A stretch of 64,000 nt of DNA from Membranipora membranacea (Eukaryota > Bryozoa > Gymnolaemata > Cheilostomatida > Membraniporidae), in assembly GCA_914767715.1 (NCBI GenBank), contig OU612069.1, positions 5,270,001-5,334,000 of the forward strand, in the 5' to 3' direction. Within the stretch, counting starts at the first letter, position 1; every line of letters starts with the position of its first letter. The translations under genes and the position numbers were made by a program. The notes under the pieces were generated by a model, which was not told the DNA's origin, searched no databases, and was given only the letters and a program-made list of their open reading frames with translations. This document shows positions 10,391 through 21,698 of this stretch, in pieces.

Positions 10391-11933
10391 TTCCTGTTCC
10401 TGTTATTATTTAGCCTGTGCTCTATAATTATTACAGCAAAGTCTTGGAACCTCCCCTAAACTGAAGTGTTACCCAGCTTAGAGTCAGCAACTACTTTGAG
10501 TTTTGCATCGCGTAATGCACAAAGCTGATGCTGCCCAGCACATTATTTGCTACCCATTAATGCATTGCTGCGAAACCTTGGTAAATTCATATTCTGTCAA
10601 ATCAGCTGCACAGCTGAATTTCACAATGAAGATACTCCAAGATCATGACTTTTGCGAATCTAAGTTTAGTATCATACAATTTTGAGCTGTTTGAGAACGG
10701 ATTGAACGTGGAGCTGAACTGAACTAATTCTCGGTTCACCAGCCTATATATCATTTAAATAATAACTTTGTCTGGCATCACACAAAATAACTCATGTTCT
10801 CCTTTCATCGTCAATTGATATCAACCAAATTCAGTCATTCTAATTGAATCGATCAATCGATGAATATCCGCTGAACACGATGATACACTTTATAAGCTAA
10901 ACGCCCTCAGCTTGCAGCAAGTGTCAATCTCTTCACAATTCAAAACCACAGATCGATATAAAAACTATAACTATGCATACAAAAATGGGAAAAATATCAC
11001 ACTAGAGACTATTGACAAGATAGGAGGCAACTTACCAAATTCTGGGGAGTACTGTCTGCTTCAATTACTTGACTGGCGATGAAATTAATCCTTAGAGAGT
11101 TTGCAGAGATTCGCCGAAACTGAGATGTAACATTTTTGCTAAAGAAAAAAAAAGGTGAAATATCAAAGCGGTACTTCATCTTTGGCTGGCGAACAAGCAA
11201 CTGACCACTTCATCCTAAGATGTTTGTAATAATGTTGATTCATACCTTGCATCTCGTGAAAACATTATGTAATATTTTCATTAATCCGTATCTTTTACAA
11301 TAAACTGACCGCTGAGCTCTAGCTGTTACTGTTAGTAAATAAATATATTTGATGGGAATTACGGGGAATGCCTTTGATCAGTGTTCAAGTTTTGTCATAA
11401 AGATAACATAATTATTTTATCTCTGTAGCATTGGTATAGTTTTCAAATGATAAAGTCATTTCTCGAACCCTAGTGCTCCCACTGATCTCAGACCGTTGAC
11501 AAGGTTTCAGGTTTTGAAACACTAGCGAAAGGTTGAGACAGATATTTAGGGCTTTATTAGAACAAGTTTGTTCCTTCTGTGGTGGCCGATGGATATTGCA
11601 AATGTTTGTTGTCGCGGTGCCTAAATAGTTGTTCTAGGGTTTGATATGGTGGTAAGTGGCTCTTTGCAAGCCTTAATGTTATCTAAAACCTTAGAATAAT
11701 GGTATGGAAAGATATGAGGTATATGGCTGGAAAACATTTCAACAATGACAATAATATCACTTATAACTGGTTTACACAGAGTGAATAATTAGAACCTACA
11801 ACTGGACAATTTGTGGCCTGCTGAAATCCTAAGCATGCAGCACCACTTGATATGGCGTGAACAGCAGAATATAACCCCATTTCCTTTTGATCAGGAGCAT
11901 CGCATATAATTTTTCAACAGTACCTACCTACAA
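10391..11933. other. No gene seen
   Basis: Short open frames occur on both strands but none has protein-like composition together with usable splice sites. I assign it to the large intron or spacer of the plus-strand gene. Confidence 0.5.
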
Positions 11934-12044
11934 CAAGTTTAATCCAATTGCCTGCATTCGAGTTGCTTCCTTCCACTGGTCACGCCGCAGCGTGACTAGT
12001 GGATCGGGAGCAACTCTGAATGCAGGCAAATGGACCAAACTTGG
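11934..12044. mobile_element. Hairpin element (MITE-like foldback), copy 1
   Basis: The arms CAAGTTTAATCCAATTGCC and, at the right end, GGCAAATGGACCAAACTTG are inverted complements with a few mismatches. The symmetry continues inwards through CTGCATTC and GAGTTGC to a centre near CACGCCGCAGCGTG. The whole 111 bp can fold as one long hairpin. It has no coding capacity. Copy 2 lies at 15814 and a shortened copy at 6642. Confidence 0.75.
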
Positions 12045-12349
12045 TCTAGTACCAACTCTACCCTTACTCCATGGCCTAAGTTTAAACTGGGTTTTAAAAA
12101 AGTTTTAGCCTGGATGTAATCCAGCAATCTTGTTCCTGACTGTCCTGCTGCACGGTACCACTGATCCACAACATCTGTATCAAACAGTAAAATGTAATTG
12201 AGAATCAATCAGAATTAACTTGGCAATGATGTACAAACTCTGTAGTAATGCGTCTTCCATCTATAACATACTGCACCAAGTATAACTGGTTATAGGTTGT
12301 ATAAATCAAACATTGACATTTGTGAGTGGCTAAAACTTGCAGGCTGCGA

Positions 12350-13245
12350 TGTAACCAAATTTTCTTTTGAGCAGCAGCAATGCCATTGACTGTCTGAGTG
12401 TATCATTTTTATACCATTAGACTGCCGTGTAGACCAGCTGGTATAAGGTTTGAAGCTGTGAGGTCACAAAACCATTCTGATAGAATTTAGGTGTGGGGCA
12501 GAAAGACACAACCACCCACCCACCCGATACTGTGTAATGATTGATATCCTAAACTAAAATCCCCTTCTGATGTAAGCATGCATAACAGTCAATTATTCAT
12601 GGTCCATGCTATATTGTACAAGGACCACTGCTATGAGCTGCAAATAAATAAACATGAACATTTTATCAGCCGCCAATATGATGATCTGTATTACTATTAC
12701 CATATTTTCTTTCGAACAGCATTAAGACATAAAATTTCCTGACAGCTTCAATTTATATACTGTTTGATTTAATTTTGGCTGTAGCATGTATTTTTTGAAG
12801 CTGTTGGATTATATTAGTATTTTCCAATGTCAAAAAACCTTTCTCGTAAAAAAAACAACTGTAAATGCATTCTCTTTTGGGCAGCAGCAGCATGATCATC
12901 GGCTGTCTGACAGACTAATCTAATATACCACTATATTCCCTATTGTGGATAAATTACGCTCGTATAAGTTTAGAAGACGAAAGATCAGAAAGTATTTTCA
13001 AGGCCAAATATCCATTAACTTTTGAAGTTGCCACCTCAATGGTGTTATGACTGGCAGAAGAGATGGATAAGAATTCTTAAGATAAATAGCATCATGTTTC
13101 AAATCACTAGTGAGAATTTTTGACTCGGTTAAAAAGTGGAAAAAAAATCTTACGTATAACCACATCTTATTTTGAGCAGCAGCAAGGCATCAAATCATCT
13201 GACAGCCTCAGATTTTATACTGATGAACTCCAGATTGCCTGAAGA
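12350..13245 (+). repeat. Four diverged copies of a GAGCAGCAGCA-type unit
   Basis: Related stretches begin near 12350, 12700, 12860 and 13154. Each has a T-rich lead, then GAGCAGCAGCA (or a close variant), then a CTGTCTGA/CTGACAG motif and a TTTATAC/ATATAC tail. Spacing is uneven. They could be a dispersed repeat or eroded duplicates of an exon; no member has a convincing open frame with splice sites. Confidence 0.45.
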
Positions 13246-13516
13246 TCAAGCTCATATAAATTTTGGAGCGGTGACGTATAAACATGATTTTATACGGTCA
13301 AAAAAATTTCATTCTCTGAAAAACTGCTGCCATAATATGGAGCTGAGGCAGCAGCGTTGAACAAGGGTCCTCAAGACTAAATTAGCACCAGGTTCAGACC
13401 TCCATTGATGAGTATGTGGAATTTAAGCCTCCTAGCTGGAATATTACTTTGTACTCTTTTAAGTAGAAGTTTTGGTTTTTCATTGTTTTCAGCTCAGGTA
13501 TGCCATTCATTGTGTA

Positions 13517-14850
13517 CTAATTTTCCGGGGAGATAATCGAGAGTTGACCGAGCAACCTTGTTGAAGGGGAGTAAAATAACCTCTTATATCGGTATAAGCC
13601 AATGTGACAACTGAATGTTGTGATATCCCTTGAATCAGTATGCAACGCAAATTGCGTGAAACCTTCCTTCATGTCTAATTTGCTGAAAACCTTGCTGCCA
13701 TTCATATCCTGTAATAAATCATCAACAGTCGGCATGGGATGTCTTTCCCCAATAATTGCCTGGTTTGCCCTATGCATATCAACACAAAGCCTAATATCCC
13801 CATTAGCCTTAGGTACACAAATCGAAGGTGAAATCCACTGTGTAGGCTTTGCTACTACCTCTATGATATCTGATTTAACTAGCTGTTCTAGTTTAGCCTC
13901 TACTTTACTCCTCAGTGCGCATGGAACGTGATTATATGGTTGACACACTGGAGCTACATTAGGATCTATTCCTATTTTTATATCTTTCGTTTGAATTTAC
14001 CTACGCCTGAAAATAAATTCTTAAAGTTATCTAGCAGACTACCGTAATTACTGACATTAGAATCTAAGCTATTTACTCCTACATTGTAGTCTATTTTGAT
14101 TAGTTTTAGTGCATGAGATGTATCATTACTCAACAACGATGACTGATTCCTATCTTTAATAATTATGATTTCAGCTGTTGCCAGCTGATTTCCTGCTTCT
14201 AGTTCCACATTGAAGCATCCGAACAAGTCTAAGGGCCTATCTGCAGTATACGGAAACAGTTCCAGGTCTGTCGGCTCTAATTTGACTCTAAGACCTCTTG
14301 ACACAAGTAAATCAAATGTGTCTTTACTAATCACATTGCTCTGTGAGCCAGAATCTACAAGCACATCAAGCAGAATGTTTCCTACTCTGATTTCAAGCTT
14401 GTCTAGATTAAACTTCGGCCTCATAGTTCTGCTCTGAAATGCTGCCTGACCTTGATCAGCATTTTGACTACCAGCTGACAATATAGAATGTACTTTTTTC
14501 TAAGGTTCAACACTCCTACACACAATAGCAAAATGACCTATTTTTGAGCATTTATTACACTGTTTATCCTTAGCTGGGCAGTTAGTATCACTACCAATAT
14601 GATTGGAAGAACCACACCTATAGCATGATTCAGCTGTCTTACGATTTGATGTACCTCTGTAGGATTTACCACCATTGGAGTTTTCATATCTGGGTTTTGG
14701 CTCGCCGCCACAATTTCCATGTCTAACAAATGAGCCTAATTGGTTGACACCACCTGTTGCATCGGGAAATTCATGAGCATGACTTTTAGCATTAGCGCTA
14801 GCACTAGGGTTTTGACCATTTTGACCTATTTTTGACTAACAATATAAAGT
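13517..14850 (-). pseudogene. Decayed Ty3/Gypsy retrotransposon: zinc knuckles, protease, reverse transcriptase
   Basis: Reading the minus strand from 14850, a low-complexity linker leads to two CCHC knuckles (CYRCGSSNH and CNKCSKIGH) near 14615-14520. A stop follows, then an aspartic protease with active-site DSGS near 14365, then a gap with frame change, then the first part of a reverse transcriptase (13948-13517) with the early polymerase motifs. The RT breaks off before the YxDD region. No integrase, long terminal repeats or intact Gag are seen. In-frame stops and frame changes show it is inactive. It lies in the probable intron before 15499. Confidence 0.85.
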
Positions 14851-15498
14851 AATAGATTCTAGTCTGCTTTGTGTCCCCTCAAATCATGAAGATAATCAAG
14901 AGTATGGGCGAGATACAGAACTCATGTTGTCTAATCATAACATTATCGAATTGATTCCCACAGTGGGATTTTCTTGGTTACCTGCCACTAAATTTATCTT
15001 CAATGCAGAGAGGTTTTTCCAATCTAGAGTCTCTTGCAGGAAGCCATAATACTCAAACAACACCCAGCTACCCGGATTCCCGGATACCCTGGCTTGTTGG
15101 AGTTTTAAGGCCAAAATCACAATCTGATTGTTCACTCAATGAATGAGCGATATCTGTTACGGTCTTGCTCAGAAATTGCTCCCTCATTGATGGAACCATA
15201 TACATTCTGAGTGAGCGAATTTAGGAGGGATTTTGTAGAATTGAAAGACCAAGTAAGTGCTACTTTTTATCTATGTAGTAGTGATAATTTGCTTTAGAAA
15301 AGTATTACTCATTCTAATTGAAGGACCCTCTGGCTAGAATGATAGGCCTGCCACTACCAAATTATAATTAATTGCCGCCGCGGTTTATTGAAGCCTGACA
15401 CTGGAGATCGAAGGTCCATGATGTTAACCATTAGCAGACCATTCCTCACTCTCAATATCCAGTAGCCGATGAAAACTATCACATGTTCTTATCTTTAG
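14851..15498. other. No clear gene; possible remainder of the Gypsy element
   Basis: An open frame on the minus strand (15135-14935) may be a degraded piece of Gag, but I see no family motif in it. The rest is featureless intron-like sequence leading to the polypyrimidine tract before 15499. Confidence 0.4.
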
Positions 15499-18145
15499 CA
15501 AGGATGGAGACATACCCTTAGGATATTATAATAAGGCTGCCCCTTATGACGATGATGAGGATGAGATTTGTTCCCCCAGAAGCTCAACAGATGTTATATC
15601 TAAGGGTCACCACAAACCAGTCAGCAGGTCGGCTGTCAAAACCGAGAGGCTGACTGCTGCTTCTATAGACCACGCTGAAGCAGACCACCCAGAAGCAGAC
15701 CACTTAGAAGCGGACCACCCAGTAGTAGAACATAAAGCTCTGTTAAAGGCTGTCAGCTCTACTGTCAAAAGTAGGTGAAACATTTAAATCTAAACCGATG
15801 GTCAGTACTAAATCAAGTTTAATCGATATGCCTGCCTTCGGAGTTGCTCCCATCTACTGGTCACTGCAGCATGACCAGTGGAGGGGAAGCAACTCCTAAT
15901 GCAGGCAAATAGAACAAAATTGGTATAGGCTCGTACCCACAACTCAACGTCAGGTTCTGAAAGCTCTAGACAAACCGATATTTGAATATTATTGCCATGG
16001 AAGTGTTACTGGTTGTTTAGCAATCACTGTTTTATTTTTAAATCATTTACATTATTGATTTGTGGGGGGGGGCGTCTGACGGGGGTGGAGTCGATGGAGC
16101 TCAGACTAATGTCTCTTGTCCTTATGCTATGTACAGGGGAGGCCAAAGATATCAACTTGACAGCTGATAATGTGACAGCATCCGAAGTTAAAGTGGAGAA
16201 GAAAACTCCGAAAGTAGTGGGTCCGAGCACAGCTAGTAGAGCTAAACAACCTGCTAAATCTAAAGCCAAAAGAAAGTCAACAATAAGTGAGTCATGACCT
16301 GTGTCAATATTTAATGTGTATGGTTGTGCTTTAACCTTGAGCTATTATCATATTCATATTTCAACACGATGATGTTAAACTGTTGATCACTGGTTGAGGT
16401 TGTTGAATGAACCGGCAGGGCTGTCTCTGGCAGGGGAAGGTAACAGATGGTGCTGTTACTTTGTTGAAACTGGCTAATATTTGGTCGAATTGAGAGCATT
16501 GTGGTTGGCTGAACAGCAACCTTAGGAAACAGTTTGATCCTTCAAGCTGAAAGAAAATTCTTCTCAATCTTCTTCAAACACCTGAGTTGTCCCCCATTAT
16601 AGATTTACAGGTTATAATAAATTGTGACAAATACACTTTTTTTTGAGCATATTCCCTGAATAGCCATAGAATATGTGATATGAGATAAGTCACATTAAGT
16701 ATTTGCCACAGTAAATATCTCAACCCTTAGGCGCAACTATTCCTTAAAAGTTGTTCTATATGTGTCCTGTTCAGTTGAAGTGAGTTCAAGGCCATCTAAA
16801 AAGCGAGAAATCAAGGTGAAGGAATCCTCTGTGGAGAAGATAACTCCTAATGCAAAAACTTGCTGTCCCTCAGCTACAAGCAAAATATCGACTGCAACAA
16901 GCAAGACGCCTAAAACTAAAACACCATGTAATGAACTGTATTTTTATGATAAGATAAGATTTTATTGAAACTCTCGCAGAAACTATTCGGTAGTTTTGAA
17001 CGAATAAAAGGAAAAAAAAAAATGGGGTTATTATAAAAAAGGTATTGGGGCAGGGAGGGGAAGGGTCTTTGAAGAGACTAATGCCATAATGATATCAGAT
17101 TGTTTCTGGCATGAAACCTGCCAAAAGTTTCGTTTCGATTTATTAGCTGGTCAACCGTCATTTTCACAGTTTTCTAACATGATGTTTCAGATTCAGGTTA
17201 TCGCACAGTGAGGAAGCTGTACAACGCTAACTCTGGATACAGACTAGGTAGTGATGATGATCTGAGTCAGACTTCTACATGTAGTAGTTATCCTAGTCAG
17301 GGTACGGGACACGGGCGTAAAGCCCTCAAATATAACAAGAAATCGAACAAGCTCAGGTAATTTTACATATTCTAGTCAAGGTACGGGACGTTGGCGAAGA
17401 GCCCTCAAATATAACAAGAAATCCAACAAGCTCAGGTAATTATACATCTAGTCAAGGTATGGGACGTGGGCGTAGAGCCCCCAAATATAACAAGAAATCC
17501 AACATACTTAGGTAATTATAAATATTCTAGTCAGGGTACAGGACGCGGGCGTAGAGCCCTCAAACATAACAAGAAATCCAACAAGCTCAGGTAATTATAT
17601 ATATTCTAGTCAATGTATGGGACATGGGCGTAGAGCCCTCAAACATAACAAGAAATCCAACAAGTACAGGACCCAGGTGTTGAGCCCTCAAATATAACAA
17701 GAGGATTAACAGACTCCGGGAAATGGAACTTCTTACAGTATGCTGTGCTCTTATAGGCGTGTATCACTACAACGTAAAATAAAGATATATCAATGTGTTA
17801 CAACGCTATAATTTTACAGTGTTGAGTTGTCGATTAAATTTTTTGAATGATGATCCAATGTAGCAGTGGCAATTAAGTCTGATCACAAGAACTTTCGGTA
17901 CAAATTATCAATTACTCAACACGTCTAATTATCGTCATGTCCTTAGCATGGGTCAGCATCTTTGATCTGTATGCTGGGTAGTGATATGGAGTTGTCTCCA
18001 CACAAAACAAGGGAACCTAACTTCTAGTTATTATCAAATTTGAAATGTTTTACCTGCAAACTATATATACTCACTTTACAGTAAGAAAAGAACTCTGGCT
18101 ACACCATCGAAACTGAAGGAGATTATGAATCTGATCAAGTTCTAA
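15499..18145 (+). CDS. 3' part of a gene for a basic, probably nuclear protein (5 exons to stop)
   Basis: I do not recognise the family. Exons: 15499-15770, 16137-16286, 16775-16927, 17191-17356, 18082-18145, all with AG acceptors and GT donors; phases (2, 1, 1, 1, 2) agree and lead to TAA at 18143-18145. The encoded 268 residues begin with an acidic patch (YDDDEDEICSPRSS). A short repeat of Asp-His-Pro-Glu-Ala type follows, then long Lys/Ser/Thr/Pro stretches such as KVEKKTPKVV and SKKREIKVK. It ends in a Gly/Arg/Lys region and the helix PSKLKEIMNLIKF. This composition fits a disordered chromatin- or DNA-associated protein, which is inference. Upstream exons are missing; candidates lie at 8198 and 9975. 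Confidence 0.7.
15655..15735 (+). repeat. In-exon repeat encoding DHxEA units
   Basis: Three to four copies of a 15-18 nt unit give DHAEA, DHPEA, DHLEA and DHPVV within the first confirmed exon. The unit is imperfect but in frame, so it is an expanded acidic/His repeat in the protein. Confidence 0.7.
15814..15923. mobile_element. Hairpin element (MITE-like foldback), copy 2
   Basis: It has the same plan as the element at 11934: left arm CAAGTTTAATCGATATGCC, right arm GGCAAATAGAACAAAATTGG, inner GAGTTGC and GCAACTC, and a centre at CTGCAG. It lies 44 bases downstream of the donor at 15770, inside an intron. The two copies differ by many substitutions, so they are not recent. Confidence 0.72.
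17299..17690 (+). repeat. Tandem duplication of an exon's 3' end together with its splice donor
   Basis: Units begin near 17300, 17380, 17456, 17535 and 17614 (period about 76-80 bp), with a shortened last unit near 17664. Each repeats the end of the exon at 17191-17356 (a GTGxGRxALKYNKKSNK-type reading), the donor AGCTCAG/GTAATT, and a T-rich piece ending in TTCTAG. Only the first copy can be exonic: reading through its donor meets TAA at once. The other copies are therefore intronic decoy donors or eroded exon copies. Confidence 0.8.
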
Positions 18146-20225
18146 AGCCTGACTATCCTACCATCAAGCTACGGCACTGGGTCATTCTCAGTGTTAGCAG
18201 TTATTACCTTTTTGTTGATGACCCTAATTTACTATACCTTTTTTTCATACCTTGATGTCTGAGAAATGGCACACAATCACAAACAAGTTATTTTGATGTA
18301 TTTTTTCATTGTTGACTTTTTTTTGTTATTCAAATTGTTTGCTGACATGTTGACATTTATTTTTTGGTATTCGTAATTGGTAATTTGTGTTTTTCCCTGT
18401 CCAAAAAATGTTGACAACTGTTGTTTCTAGTTTTTATCAACCTGTTTCAAATTAAAAATGATATTTAATAATACCATACAAATATCCAGGCATCCTATTA
18501 GGTGTACTGTAAAGTCTGTGTTGTGCAACAAACAGCTCAAAAATTAGTTTGAAAGTATGCAGCAATTACCTAGCTGGTCTTAAAAGGCGTCTAGTCATCA
18601 TAATCATTGATATAGTGGCATATAATCAACACTTGGTTCTTTTCTTTCAGCACAAATACTTAATAGCTCTCTTAATTTTATGTGGCAACTGTTGGATACA
18701 ACTTCAACATTGTGCAGTAACTGAGGACAGGGAAATTAGGATAATTAAACCCGAACTCCCTGCTGAGAGTAACTGTACACATAATCATTCACCTAGACCT
18801 TATCGAGCTGACGTGAGGCACTTTTTAATCTTGGGGTGACGTAAAGCCGTTGAGTTGTGCAATAGCAATGATGTATGTTATCATTGATTGGGAAATCCAG
18901 GTTTTGTTGATAATATTTGTCAGTTTCAATGATAAATGCAAATCAATTATAACCATAGATATAAAACTGGTTTCATATCTTTGATTGTAACACTATTGCT
19001 TCTGAATAATTGAATGTTGTTACTTCACTATCAAATGACTGGTTCGATACTATGGCACCATATAGTGTCTTTTCTAGGATTTTTTTTCTAGGCATATGAG
19101 AATAACCAAACTTCACTGTTTAAGTAAAATACCATCGGCTTCCAGTGAGCAACATAACCACAGGATTCAAAGTGCTACAGAGTACCGTAAATACACTCTG
19201 AACACTCCCTTGTAATGATTCAAGGTTACAAATAAGATAAGATGGTAAGAAGTTTATTGAGTTGAATGATATACATTTCTAAATAGATAATGCAAACCCA
19301 CCAAAGACTCTAGTACTTAGCATAAAACAATTTATCTGCAGTATGATGTATCTCCTGTTGTCATGGTGATTCTGAGAGGATTTGTTCAATTCTTGCATTT
19401 TTATTCTACCCTATTGAGAAATCTAGAGAAGACAGAGCGCCCCTGCCCCCCTTATAAAACTTTGGGCTTGAATCCCTGATCTAACGATCAGATTGACTTA
19501 CCATCGCGCTGATCTCCTGAGATTGCAGATTTTCTAGCTGAAAATAAAACCAAAATAACACACTGCACACAATCTGAAAATGTCTATAATAAACACACTG
19601 AACACACTGACATTGAGACTACACTATTATCATGTTTATCTCTGATCGTTAGAGGCAATTAAGAAAGAGTATCTAAGTTGAACCCGCTGATGATGGTACT
19701 TCCCTGAACATACCTAGTGAATCAAATTGAAAGTAGAAATAAAGCTATTCCAATAATCCAAACTGTTCTGAAGGGGCACTTAAAACAGGTGCTGGCGAGG
19801 GGTGTTGTAAGGCCAGTGGCAGGTGCTATATTACAGCACTCGATGTCTATATAGCAGTGTTGTGGTTGCTGTAGGGGCTGCATAAGTGCTGTAAAGCATG
19901 TCCCACATCCTACAACAGTGGCCGTACTGGGCGTACATCGGTGTTGAATTGTAAAAAGTACCTAAAATATATCCTAGCATGCACTATGGACTGCACCAAC
20001 GAATCCCTCCTCTAAATTGCTATCACATATGACTGGATGTGATGCTGTATTCCTTTGTCAATTATGATGTCTACAATGCAGTGGCTATTCCTTTTTTATA
20101 AGAACCATGTTACATGCTAGATGCCTCTGTAATTGCTCCCGATAATAAATCCATAAACATCACAAACAAACATACGCAATAATGGTGACACAGGCTGGTG
20201 AAAGTTTACTCAGACTATGAGGGAA
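18146..20225. other. 3' flank and spacer, no gene seen
   Basis: Immediately after the stop codon the sequence becomes T-rich, as in a 3'UTR. An open frame at 18549-18839 has no motif and no typical exon borders, and I do not accept it. Between 19780 and 19930 there is a GCTGT-rich patch of no clear meaning. Confidence 0.5.
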
Positions 20226-21340
20226 GCGTGCAGTATATTGAAGATGAACTAGAAGACAAATTCCTGGCAAACCTATACACTGAAAACAGAGCACCTAAGA
20301 GAAACTGCTACAACATTTCAATAGGTAAGGTACCTGAATATGATTGAAAAGATAAATAGCCAACGAGGCAACTGCGGCTGCTAAAAAGAAAAACATTGTT
20401 TTAACTGTGATTGGTAATGAAACTCTGAACTTACTTATAAGCTTGAGCGTCCAAATCAAGTAAAGGATTCCACATTTGATGCTCTTGTTACAATACTGGA
20501 TTACATTTAGAGCTGGAGTCAATGCGGTGTCGGAAGCTCTTAGGCTTGACATAAGAAATCAGTTGCCTAATGAATCTGTTTCAAATTATATTGTAGCTTT
20601 ATCAAGCTCAGCATGAATGCAGGGTTTGCTAAAGTAACTCTTCATACATCCTCTTCGTAATAAACTTATTTGTGGCCTGCATGTTAGCCAAAATGAATTG
20701 CGAGGCATTGTTGAAAGAGGGTGATGCATTAACCTAAATTATTGTGACATCTATAGACATGACAATTGGGATGTGGCACATAAGCAACCCAGCTCAAACA
20801 ATAGCCATCCGGCAGCAAGCAGCTTGCATACTGGCGTGAATAGAATGCGTCTTGAAAAACCTCATCATAGTAGAGAAACACGCATTTGCTGGTCCCCACA
20901 AGTTTGATGACTGTCAAAATGAGCACATGGTCATGATATGTAGAAATTGTTCTAAAATAGGTCATTTCCTAAATGCTGATGACCATGGCAAAAGTGATAA
21001 CTTGAGTGCTGTAGAGATGGTCTTCACGCTAGAAATCAATATCATGGCTGATCGTCGCATACCAATCAATATACCAATGAATGTTGAAGGTAAATATGTC
21101 AATTTATAGTTGGATACGGGGTGTTGTTGGTGTCTTTTATCATAAGAAACGTATACCAGTCAAAATTCAGTCATTGTAAGTTCTCTGCTTGTTTTGACTT
21201 GACATTAAATGATTATAGCGGCAATCCAGTGAAGGTTTTAGGTGAGCTTTCTTTGTTGGGTATCTATTGGGTTGTTGATCGAACTCCCAACCATTATTCT
21301 TAACTGACACTGTCCTTCTCTTCTACGGTTTCAAGCCAAA
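20226..21340 (+). pseudogene. Second decayed Ty3/Gypsy element: Gag, zinc knuckle, protease start
   Basis: Around 20377 a plus-strand reading AAAKKKNIVLTVIGNETLNL resembles the middle of Gypsy Gag. After frame changes come DSTFDALVTIL and NQLPNESVSNYIVAL, also Gag-like. Near 20940 a degraded knuckle (CRNCSKIGHF) appears, and near 21112 LDTGC marks the protease active site. Stops and frame changes are frequent, and pol is not found afterwards. The element is older or more broken than the one at 13.5 kb and lies on the opposite strand. Confidence 0.7.
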
Positions 21341-21476
21341 AACCGCATTACAGTGAACTGATAACTCTAACAGAACATTTGCCTGTCACAGAGAATATCG
21401 TATATCTACTGTTGAAGTCACAATAACAGTGAGCTTCCCAAAGTAAATAATCCGTCATTTCTGCATACGGTTTGCC

Positions 21477-21698
21477 TCACATTGGGTCCTCATCCAGTGA
21501 ACCAAAGGGACCTACTTGAGATAAAAAGAAATGCATAAAAGATGATTTTGCCTCTGGTGCGCAATGTCCCAGAATATAGAAATTGCCCTTCATGGGTGCT
21601 TCAGAGGTGTCTTTTAAACATAATTCCGGTATTCGTCCCAAAAAATCCTTCTCGAAGATGATTATCACTTTTAACAAAATAGCACAACGCCATGACAT
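21477..21698 (-). other. Open frame with weak galectin-like pattern
   Basis: A 73-codon minus-strand frame contains GNFYILGHCAPEAKSSF, which resembles the sugar-binding strand region of galectins (Gly-x-Phe-x-Ile-x-Gly, then Pro-x-Ala-Lys-Ser-Phe). The downstream HxNPRF and WGxE motifs are absent, and I see no convincing splice sites. It may be an eroded exon or chance. Confidence 0.15.

Noticed and set aside
13490-13506. A 5-nt microexon (CTCAG) at 13496-13500 that would fix the phase between 10022 and 15499
   Set aside because: It fits phase 0 to 2 but so short an exon cannot be supported without cDNA.
13620-14437. Plus-strand frames over the Gypsy relic
   Set aside because: They are antisense shadows of the RT and protease coding strand.
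17299-17690. CRISPR array
   Set aside because: The repeats are tandem and protein-coding in origin, with no unique spacers between them, in an intron-bearing animal genome.
18549-18839. 96-codon plus-strand frame after the basic-protein gene
   Set aside because: No domain, no matching donor, and the composition is like the surrounding noncoding DNA.
21477-21698. A galectin gene
   Set aside because: Only one strand motif fits; the carbohydrate-binding residues and the splice borders are missing. Kept as a low-confidence feature only.
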